The notes under the pieces were generated by a model. That model did no database searches and was not told the origin of the DNA. It saw nothing but the letters and a program-made list of their open reading frames with translations. From NCBI GenBank assembly GCA_004552155.1, contig SFPF01000113.1:1-6504 (forward strand): 6,504 bases of DNA, given 5' to 3'. The stretch is from Bacteroidales bacterium. Lineage in GTDB: Bacteria > Bacteroidota > Bacteroidia > Bacteroidales > Bacteroidaceae. The stretch's first letter is position 1; every line of letters begins with the position of its first letter. Positions 1 to 4,580 of this stretch are shown here, piece after piece. The translations under genes and the position numbers were made by a program.

Positions 1-415
1 CCTCCGCATGGAGATCGTAGTGGCTGACCGCCTCGTCGATGGTTCCCAGCAGGTTGCCGTCCTTATCGTAAACATACCGGTAGGAGAAGGCTCCCCAGCC
101 CACCTGCACGTCGGTGTAGGTGGTGTCATAGACCGGCCACCAGGAGGACTTGGGCACCACATAGGTGCCGTCGATGTTGCTGCCCCAGATCTCTATGGTC
201 AGGGCCTTGGTCTCGTGGTCGGTATAGGCCACCAGCTTCACCGGGTAATCCCGGTTATTTTTGAACTTGAAGTCCGGGCCTGGCCAGCTGACTGTGGCGT
301 CCAGACCCTTGTCCATATAGCCCACAGCGAACATGTGGCAGCTGCGCTCCACAGTCTCCAGATTTGCCGCCAGGGTGGCGCAGTACAGGGTGGAGGACAC
401 CTGGCAGATACCGCC
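1..415 (-). CDS. VanW-family protein, C-terminal part (partial at both ends)
   Basis: This reading frame is open from base 415 down to the window edge, about 138 codons with no stop. It begins with the VanW signature GGICQVSSTLY, followed by AANLE, VERSCH, FAVGYMDKGLDATVSW and DFKFKNNRDYPVKL. That order (Gly-Gly-x-Cys-Gln-Val-Ser-Ser, then a Pro/Tyr-Val-Gly-Tyr region, Gly-Leu-Asp-Ala-Thr-Val and Asp-Phe-Lys-Phe-Lys-Asn) is characteristic of VanW/YoaR-like extracytoplasmic proteins, which are common in Clostridia. Their biochemical role is not settled; the name comes from some glycopeptide-resistance clusters. The N-terminal half (signal or membrane anchor and any G5 or peptidoglycan-binding region) is absent, as is the stop codon. 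The frame differs by one base from feoB next to it, so this is not a fused domain. Codon use leans to CTG, GTG and ACC, unlike the CTC- and CGC-rich neighbour. The family call is firm; that it belongs to this genome is doubtful. Confidence 0.85.
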
Positions 416-2534
416 AGCGTCCGCTCTCGCTGCGTACGGCGGCGATGGTCGCCATGCAAGGGAAGTAGAGCAGGGCAAAGACCATGTAGGCCAGGGCGGC
501 GGCAGGCGTTGTGGCAGTTTGCAGCGCGGCGGCGAGGCGCGTTTGCGAGGCATCGCCGGCATTGTCGGCCTCGGCGTCTTCCTCGGGACATTCGTAAAGC
601 ACCCCGAGCGTGCTCACCATGAGTTCCTTTGCGCCCGTGCCGGCCAGGATGCCCACGTCCATGCGCCAGTCGAAGCCCAGCGGACTAAACACGGGCTCCA
701 TAGCGTGCCCTATGTGTCCCAGATAGGACTGCTCCTGCTGCTGCGCCTCCGTAAGTTGCTCTCCGCCGCGCGGGAAGTAGCCGAGCAGCCACACGGCGAT
801 GCTTGCCACGAGAATGATGCCGCCCATCTTTCGGAGGTATTGCCGTCCCTTCTCCCACGTGTGGCGCACGACGCTCGCCGCCTGCGGCGCACGGTAGGGC
901 GGGATTTCCATCACGAACGAACTGTCTGCGCCGCGCCGATAGCAACGGTTGAGCACGGCGGCTGCGGCAAAGGCTATGGCGATGCCGAGGGCGTAGAGCA
1001 GGCACATCACGTAGACCGCCTTGCCTGGGAAGAACGCGCCGCAGAGTATCACGTAGACCGGCAGCCTCGCCGAGCACGACATGAAGGGCAGCACCAGCAT
1101 CGTGAGCAGCCGCGCCTTGCGGTTTTCTATCGTGCGCGTGGCCATCACGGCCGGCACGTTGCAGCCGAAGCCCATGAGCATCGGTATGAACGACTTGCCG
1201 TGCAGCCCCACGCGGCTGAGCAAGGGGTCGGCCAGCATGGCGGCGCGGGCCAGGTAGCCCGAGTCTTCGAGCAGGGTGATGCAGAGGTAGAGGATGAGGA
1301 TATTGGGCAGGAACACGATGACGCTCCCCACGCCGCCCAGCACGCCGCTGACCAGCAGGTCGCGCAGGAAGCCGTCGGGCAGCGTGCTTTCCACCAACTC
1401 TGTCAAAAGGCCCACGACGCTGTCAATCCAATCCATGGGATACTGTCCCAGTTCGAAGGTGAGCCAGAAGGTGCAAAACATCAGCGCGGCATACACGAGG
1501 TAGGCGTGCAAGCCGTGCGCCGTGAGGCGGTCGAGCAGGCGCGTGGCGCGGTCGGTGCGTCCCTCGTTGCGCTGATAGATGCCCGCCACGATTTTCGAGA
1601 TGCTGCGGTAACGGGCAGTATTGATAGTTTTCACGTCGCGCGGTTCGTTCTCTCCGGCCTGTGCGGCTACCGGCTCGCAGGTGCACTCGGCGCGCTCGAT
1701 GGCTGCCCGGAGGGCTTCCGTGATGCCCTGTCCCGTGCGTGCAATGGTGGTCACGCAGGGCACGCCGAGCCTTTCGCGCAGCCGTGGCAGGTCGAGGCGG
1801 CTGCCGCTTTGCGTGAATTCGTCGTACATGTTGAGCACGCACACCACGGGCTTGCCCATCGTGCGCAGTTGCATGGTGAGCAGCAGGTTGCGCTCGAGGT
1901 TGTTCACGTCGATCACGTTGAGCACCACGTCCACCTTGCCTTTCGCCAACTCGTGCATCACGTATGCCTCGTCGGGGCTGAAAGAGTGGAGCGAGTAGGT
2001 GCCGGGCAGGTCGATGACGCGCAGTTTGCGGCCGTCGAGTTCGGTATGTCCCTCCACGCTCGTCACGGTCACGCCGGCATAGTTGCCCGTGCGTTCGTGT
2101 CCGCCGCAGGCGGCGTTGAAGAAGGCCGTTTTGCCGCAGTTGGGGTTGCCCACGAGGGCGATGGTCAGCGCGTCCTCGCAGCAGTCTTTATGCTGATGCG
2201 TGCCGCCGCATGAGGGGCAGCCCACGGCGCAAGCCGCTACGTGCGGCTCTGCTGCGGGCAGAGCGGTAACGGCAGGAGCGGCGGCCGGTGCCTCTGCCTC
2301 GTCGGCGGGCGGTTCGGGCGATGCGCTTACGAGTGCCGCCTCGCTGCGCCGCAGCGAAACCATCTGGCCCAGCACTCGGAACACGATGGGCGAGCCGAGC
2401 GGCGAGGCATACAGCCTCTCCACGCGCTGCCCGCGCACCAGTCCCATCTCTTCGAGGCGCATCTGCAATGCGCCGCCCACGCCCACGCTTTCCACGTAGG
2501 CCACATCTTTATTTTTTAAGTCTGAAAGTGTCAT
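255..2534 (-). CDS. feoB: FeoA-FeoB fusion, ferrous iron transporter; C-terminus replaced at a chimeric join
   Basis: This is a GTP-binding inner-membrane Fe(II) importer with an N-terminal FeoA (SH3-like) domain. Residues 1-73 form FeoA (EEMGLVRGQRVER, GSPIVFRVLG). Residues 74-122 are an Ala/Pro linker ending in a Cys/His cluster. The G domain follows: P-loop GNPNCGKTA at 129-137, GVTVT at 154-158, DLPGTYS at 175-181 and NMYD at 235-238. The membrane part starts near 342 and carries the FeoB signatures GFGCNVPAVMATRT (about 456-469), SCSARLPVY (486-494), MEIPPYRAP and AGTGAKEL. Homology stops at SESGRWRY (residue 709, near base 408). The next 50 codons, down to the stop at 255, are the VanW gene read out of frame. 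The last transmembrane segment and tail, at least 30 residues, are therefore missing. The ATG at 2534 fits the usual FeoA start and lies about 25 bases below a promoter-like site. No other interruption was seen. The real feo sequence is about 408-2534. Confidence 0.93.
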   Translation of the reverse strand: MTLSDLKNKDVAYVESVGVGGALQMRLEEMGLVRGQRVERLYASPLGSPIVFRVLGQMVSLRRSEAALVSASPEPPADEAEAPAAAPAVTALPAAEPHVAACAVGCPSCGGTHQHKDCCEDALTIALVGNPNCGKTAFFNAACGGHERTGNYAGVTVTSVEGHTELDGRKLRVIDLPGTYSLHSFSPDEAYVMHELAKGKVDVVLNVIDVNNLERNLLLTMQLRTMGKPVVCVLNMYDEFTQSGSRLDLPRLRERLGVPCVTTIARTGQGITEALRAAIERAECTCEPVAAQAGENEPRDVKTINTARYRSISKIVAGIYQRNEGRTDRATRLLDRLTAHGLHAYLVYAALMFCTFWLTFELGQYPMDWIDSVVGLLTELVESTLPDGFLRDLLVSGVLGGVGSVIVFLPNILILYLCITLLEDSGYLARAAMLADPLLSRVGLHGKSFIPMLMGFGCNVPAVMATRTIENRKARLLTMLVLPFMSCSARLPVYVILCGAFFPGKAVYVMCLLYALGIAIAFAAAAVLNRCYRRGADSSFVMEIPPYRAPQAASVVRHTWEKGRQYLRKMGGIILVASIAVWLLGYFPRGGEQLTEAQQQEQSYLGHIGHAMEPVFSPLGFDWRMDVGILAGTGAKELMVSTLGVLYECPEEDAEADNAGDASQTRLAAALQTATTPAAALAYMVFALLYFPCMATIAAVRSESGRWRYLPGVLHPVLRHPGGKSGDCGAQLPHVRCGLYGQGSGRHSQLARPGLQVQK
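408..415. other. Breakpoint between VanW fragment and feoB (8-base overlap)
   Basis: The minus-strand bases GGCGGTAT satisfy both genes. In the feoB frame they complete Trp-Arg-Tyr of the conserved ESGxWxW/Y region. In the VanW frame, one base shifted, they encode Gly-Gly plus the start of Ile in the GGICQ motif. To the left only VanW is recognisable. To the right only FeoB is recognisable: the VanW frame reads Asp-Ala instead of the expected extra Gly. This is the pattern of a join at shared sequence, either in assembly or amplification or, less likely, in the cell. Confidence 0.8.
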
Positions 2535-2559
2535 TGTGCAATGTATAATTTTTCGAGTG

Positions 2560-2567
2560 CAAAATTA
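2560..2567 (-). promoter_or_regulatory. Bacteroidota -7 promoter element for feoAB
   Basis: The minus strand reads TAATTTTG, an exact match to the Bacteroidota sigma-70-type -7 consensus TAnnTTTG. It lies 25 bases upstream of the feoAB ATG, so the leader would be about 20 nt. A -33 element (TTTG, 19-21 bases upstream) is poor: TTCC sits at the 19-base spacing. I found no convincing Fur or DtxR operator here. There is no clear Shine-Dalgarno sequence, which is normal for this phylum. Confidence 0.55.
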
Positions 2568-2685
2568 CTGCTATATCGGCAAGCCTGGAATACCTTTTTT
2601 TTGTGATTTTCTGCGCCGGCGCTGGGCGCGGTATCCCTAAACGTGGGTATTATGGGGGCGGGAAAGGGGGCATGTCCTGTGGCGT

Positions 2686-2777
2686 AGTGCCTGGAAGGCA
2701 CATCATGAGTTCTGCCCCCATCCGAGGATTTCGTCCCTGGTTACCGTCGCTTTGCTCCGTAGTGCCTTCCAGGCACT
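2686..2777 (+). repeat. 92-bp core element, copy 1
   Basis: The core opens with the palindrome GTGCCTGGAAGGCAC (2687-2701) and closes with AGTGCCTTCCAGGCACT (2761-2777). The 3-base loop of the first palindrome (GGA) is the complement of the TCC seen at that place in copies 2 and 3. The central hairpin (2722-2740) is degraded by mutations. This is the most diverged of the direct copies. Confidence 0.85.
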
Positions 2778-2877
2778 TAATACTCTTGGCAATGAAAATT
2801 TGCCCAGCGTCAAGTTTTTGGACTGCTGTACGGAACGTTGTGTTATGGGGCGGGAAAGGGGGCCTGTCCTGTGGCGT

Positions 2878-2969
2878 AGTGCCTTCCAGGCACATCGGTC
2901 TTGCACCGCCTATCCGAGGACTTCGTCCCCGGTTACCGTCGCTACGCTCCGTAGTGCCTTCCAGGCACT
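2878..2969 (+). repeat. 92-bp core element, copy 2
   Basis: Palindrome GTGCCTTCCAGGCAC is at 2879-2893, central hairpin CCGAGGACTTCGTCCCCGG at 2914-2932 (one A-C mismatch, loop TTC), and the closing palindrome AGTGCCTTCCAGGCACT at 2953-2969. The order palindrome, hairpin, palindrome resembles REP or MITE-like elements. Confidence 0.88.
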
Positions 2970-3068
2970 TAATACTCATGGCAATGAAATTTGCACAGCG
3001 TTAAGTTTTTGAACTGCTGTACGGAACGTTGTGTTATGGGGCGGGAAAGGGGGCCTGTCCTGTGGCGT

Positions 3069-3160
3069 AGTGCCTTCCAGGCACATCGTCCTCGCTTCGT
3101 CTATCCGAGGACTTCGTCCCCGGTTACCGTCGCTACGCTCCGTAGTGCCTTCCAGGCACT
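3069..3160 (+). repeat. 92-bp core element, copy 3
   Basis: Same layout as copy 2: palindromes at 3070-3084 and 3144-3160, central hairpin at 3105-3123. It differs from copy 2 mainly in the spacer between the first palindrome and the hairpin, while the hairpins themselves are identical. Confidence 0.88.
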
Positions 3161-3232
3161 TAATACTCTTGGCAATGAAATTTGCACAGCGTCAAGTTTT
3201 TGGACTGCTGTACGGAACGTTGTGTTGATTTA

Positions 3233-3240
3233 TAACTTTG
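3233..3240 (+). promoter_or_regulatory. Possible -7 promoter element reading into the inverted core copy
   Basis: TAACTTTG matches TAnnTTTG just after the last tandem unit. A transcript would start near 3247 and run straight into the inverted hairpin element rather than a gene. No TTTG stands at the expected 19-21 base distance, so this could be chance. Confidence 0.2.
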
Positions 3241-3254
3241 CGCTTGCATAAGTG

Positions 3255-3361
3255 TTAAGTGCCTGGAAGGCACTACGGAGCGTAGCGACGGTAACCGGGT
3301 ACGCAGTGCCCGGTTAGGCTTGCCGAGGACGATGTGCCTGGAAGGCACTACGCCATAGGAC
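3255..3361 (-). repeat. Inverted copy of the 92-bp core with a different central hairpin
   Basis: The core, 3258-3349, is again exactly 92 bp but in reverse orientation, with 3 to 12 matching bases beyond each end. Its end palindromes are AGTGCCTGGAAGGCACT (3258-3274) and GTGCCTGGAAGGCAC (3334-3348). The CGGAGCGTAGCGACGG segment is shared with the direct copies. The central hairpin is 3293-3315: arms AACCGGGTAC and GTGCCCGGTT pair over 10 bp with one G-T wobble around loop GCA. The sequence differs from the hairpin in the direct copies, but pairing and position are kept. The 65-bp tail and G-rich head of the tandem unit are mostly absent, so the 92-bp core looks like the true unit. Confidence 0.88.
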
Positions 3362-3476
3362 TTGCTATATTGCCTCAGGAGTAGCGGCGGCATTTCCTCC
3401 TTGAAATTTTTTCCTTTCTTGCTGATATTTTTTCCTAAGTGCCTCAAAGTTTTTCCTATCCTATAAGATATTTTTT

Positions 3477-3556
3477 GTTACAAACTTTGTAACACGCGTT
3501 ACAAAGTTTGTAACATGTGTTAGAAAGTTTGTAACATGTATTACAAAGTTTGTAAT
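3477..3556. repeat. Array of four 17-bp palindromes with an exact 21-bp period
   Basis: Units start at 3477, 3498, 3519 and 3540. Unit 1 is GTTACAAACTTTGTAAC, unit 2 GTTACAAAGTTTGTAAC, unit 3 GTTAGAAAGTTTGTAAC and unit 4 ATTACAAAGTTTGTAAT. Spacers are ACGC, ATGT and ATGT. Each unit has 8-base arms around one central base; unit 3 has a single arm mismatch, and unit 4 is changed in both arms so that symmetry is kept. A 21-bp period is two helical turns, placing all units on one face of the DNA, as in operator arrays or iterons. The array lies downstream of the restriction-modification gene, with no gene start near it. What it binds, if anything, is unknown. Confidence 0.88.
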
Positions 3557-3571
3557 AAACTTTTTTAAGCA

Positions 3572-3606
3572 GATAGTAAAAAATACCTGCCTGATAGTAA
3601 AAAATA
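3572..3606. repeat. Duplicated 14-mer beside the terminator
   Basis: GATAGTAAAAAATA occurs at 3572-3585 and again at 3593-3606, 21 bp apart. The second copy overlaps the left arm and T-tract of the terminator, so the first may be a partial duplicate of that end. It shares the 21-bp offset of the neighbouring palindrome array but not its sequence. Confidence 0.6.
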
Positions 3607-3642
3607 TCTCCGTGAAAGCAAAAAGTTTCACGGAGATATTTT
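3601..3642 (-). terminator. Intrinsic terminator downstream of the restriction-modification gene
   Basis: Arms at 3601-3617 and 3626-3642 are perfect 17-bp complements (AAAATATCTCCGTGAAA and its reverse complement) around the 8-base loop GCAAAAAG. On the minus strand the stem runs into a T-rich tail (ATATTTTTTACTATC). This suits termination of the minus-strand gene ending at 3685. On the plus strand the stem ends in TTTTC, so weak bidirectional action is possible. Confidence 0.75.
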
Positions 3643-3657
3643 CATTGAAGGGAGTAG

Positions 3658-3677
3658 GGGCGTTTTGCAAAACGCCC
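3658..3677. repeat. Perfect 20-bp palindrome just after the stop codon
   Basis: GGGCGTTTTGCAAAACGCCC is fully self-complementary and begins 8 bases beyond the stop codon of the restriction-modification gene. It can form a GC-clamped hairpin (8-bp stem, TGCA loop) but has no T-tract. The flanking GTAGG and GTCCC resemble intergenic elements of the form GTAGGGGCG...CGCCC that I recall from many genomes; that link is from memory. It could add to transcript 3'-end formation with the terminator 16 bases further on. Confidence 0.6.
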
Positions 3678-3684
3678 GTCCCAA

Positions 3685-3816
3685 TTATTTCCCCCAATCT
3701 GCGTACAACTGGAACAAACGGGCCACGCAGTCGCTTTCGGTGAAGGTGTCGTTGGTAGGGAAGCCGTAGGCGTGGAGCACGGCGCGGTCGTTGTTGCGAT
3801 GGGCGCGGCGCAGGGA
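3685..3816 (-). pseudogene. MmeI-like gene, C-terminal fragment
   Basis: The last 43 codons, SLRRAHRNNDRAVLHAYGF to LFQLYADWGK and a TAA stop, match the usual C-terminus (LRKAHxxNDRAVxxAYGF). The preceding conserved YDPLTMPP-type segment is absent: LADL joins SLRR at bases 3814-3817 with a frame change, a loss of about 22 bp. Confidence 0.8.
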
Positions 3817-4219
3817 GGTCGGCAAGGGAACTGTCGGGGTATGCCGCGCGGGCATCGAGTATGGCCTGCGCCGTTTCGCTAATCGCTGCCACCGCCGATG
3901 CGTCTGCCTCGGGCCAAGGAAAGTTGTTGTAAACCACGTCCTTTGAATAACGATAACGCGTTTCAAGCCTGCCGCACACGGCCCGCATCCAAGCCATGTG
4001 TACCCACGAGGTCAATACGCCGAAATGATAAAGAGAGGCGGAGGGGATGATAAGAACGGCATCGCTGGCAATGGCTTGCTTGTCCATATAACCAATGGGG
4101 ACGTATGCACGTCGCTCCGACGAAACGCGGGGAACAAGGAGGTAATTGCAATCGGGCTGGCGGATTTCTTGGAACAGCGCAGGCGTCTCGGCACATTGGC
4201 GCGTAGCGGCTTTGGCAGT
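3814..4219 (-). pseudogene. MmeI-like gene, target-recognition fragment
   Basis: Homology resumes in a third frame at AKAATRQCAETPALF and runs through EIRQPDCNYLLVPRVSSERR, YVPIGYMDKQ, LYHFGVLTSWVHMAWMRAVC and VVYNNFPWP to DSSLADL. Family members have about 20 residues between ASPAEL and the Lys-x-Ala-Ala-Thr-Arg stretch; these are missing around base 4215, with a frame change. These motifs are the conserved frame of the recognition domain, so no site specificity can be read from them. Confidence 0.8.
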
Positions 4220-4580
4220 TCTGCCGGCGAAGCATTGACCAACCACAGGCAATATCGCTTTTTATCCTTGATAAATTCGTCTGCGCCGTAGAAAGGCCTG
4301 ATATAATCCTGCAAGAAAGGCTCTGCAGCCAATGCCGTCGCAAGTTCTTCCTCTTTGAAAAAGAAATTGCCGTCGTCGGTCGGTTGGTTGCCCTTATTCA
4401 TTTTGGGCACATCGCAAATAGATTTTGAGCGGCTTTCGATAAATATATTCCCGGCAGGCAATAAATAAGCATTTATATTGTCTACCTCTTTGCAGCCTTC
4501 TTGTGCGAAGAGTTTTTTGCGTTTTGCTTTTGCCAGGGCAGGGTCGCAGGAGAAGCCAACAATAACGCAATGCACGTGGA
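4213..4580 (-). pseudogene. MmeI-like gene, middle fragment (end of methyltransferase, start of target recognition)
   Basis: In this frame the homology resumes at HVHCVIVGFS (from base 4578), the strand after methyltransferase motif VIII. It continues through NINAYLLPAGN, SICDVPKMNKGNQPTDDGN and RYCLWLVNASPAEL. Between FAY in the previous frame and HVHC here the family has about 13 more residues (a Thr-Phe-x-Trp then Glu-Ala pattern), which are gone. Roughly 40 bp appear to be lost, not a multiple of three. The stretch is clearly more AT-rich than the 5' half of the gene. Confidence 0.8.

Larger units (their letters stand above)
2650..3224 (+). repeat. Three tandem direct repeats of 191-193 bp
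   Basis: Copies lie at 2650-2842 (193 bp), 2843-3033 (191 bp) and 3034-3224 (191 bp), each starting TTATGGGG and ending GGAACGTTGTG. Copies 2 and 3 are nearly identical, differing mainly in the 15-base spacer after the first palindrome. Copy 1 is more diverged. Each unit carries a G-rich head (GCGGGAAAGGGGG), a 92-bp hairpin-rich core (2686-2777, 2878-2969, 3069-3160) and a tail of about 65 bp with no obvious symmetry. The head-to-tail layout suggests unequal crossing-over or replication slippage after a first copy arrived. No transposase is present. Confidence 0.92.
2535..3684. other. Gene-free interval of 1.15 kb filled with structured repeats
   Basis: I find no supportable protein gene between the feoAB start and the end of the restriction-modification gene. 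Short open frames exist on both strands, but they run across the tandem repeats and re-encode the same peptide (around VPSRH and GLRPRLPSLRS) in each copy. Contents in order: feo promoter; three direct repeats (2650-3224); an inverted core copy (3255-3361); an AT-rich stretch with three TTTTTCCT runs (3361-3476) in which I see nothing else; a 21-bp palindrome array (3477-3556); a duplicated 14-mer; a terminator; and a 20-bp palindrome. Confidence 0.75.

Noticed and set aside
238..591. Minus-strand frame of 117 codons across the join
   Set aside because: It overlaps both FeoB and VanW in the third frame and resembles nothing; it is a by-product of the chimera.
333..2213. Long plus-strand frame of 626 codons opposite feoAB
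   Set aside because: It is the antisense of the FeoB coding region in GC-rich DNA, rich in His, Ala and Arg, with no domain, and it crosses the chimeric join.
2650..2979. Minus-strand open frame of 109 codons across the repeats
   Set aside because: It is the complement of the same hairpin repeats (MCLEGTT at each palindrome). Databases hold similar hypothetical proteins, but these are most likely repeat artefacts.
2603..3251. Open frames of 65-133 codons on the plus strand in the repeat region
   Set aside because: They only follow the tandem repeats, repeat the same peptide per copy, change frame from copy to copy, and have no recognisable domain.
2650..3361. CRISPR array
   Set aside because: Repeat units are 191 bp and almost identical throughout, with no short repeat/variable spacer pattern and no cas genes nearby.
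3477..3556. CRISPR or plasmid replication origin at the 21-bp array
   Set aside because: Spacers are only 4 bases, so it is not CRISPR. No replication initiator gene or other plasmid feature is present, so an origin is not supported.
3461..3660. Seven-residue peptide repeat (HVTNFVT type) at the end of a minus-strand frame
   Set aside because: The 21-bp palindrome array is a multiple of three, so any open frame through it gives a heptad repeat. It lies beyond the true stop of the restriction-modification gene.
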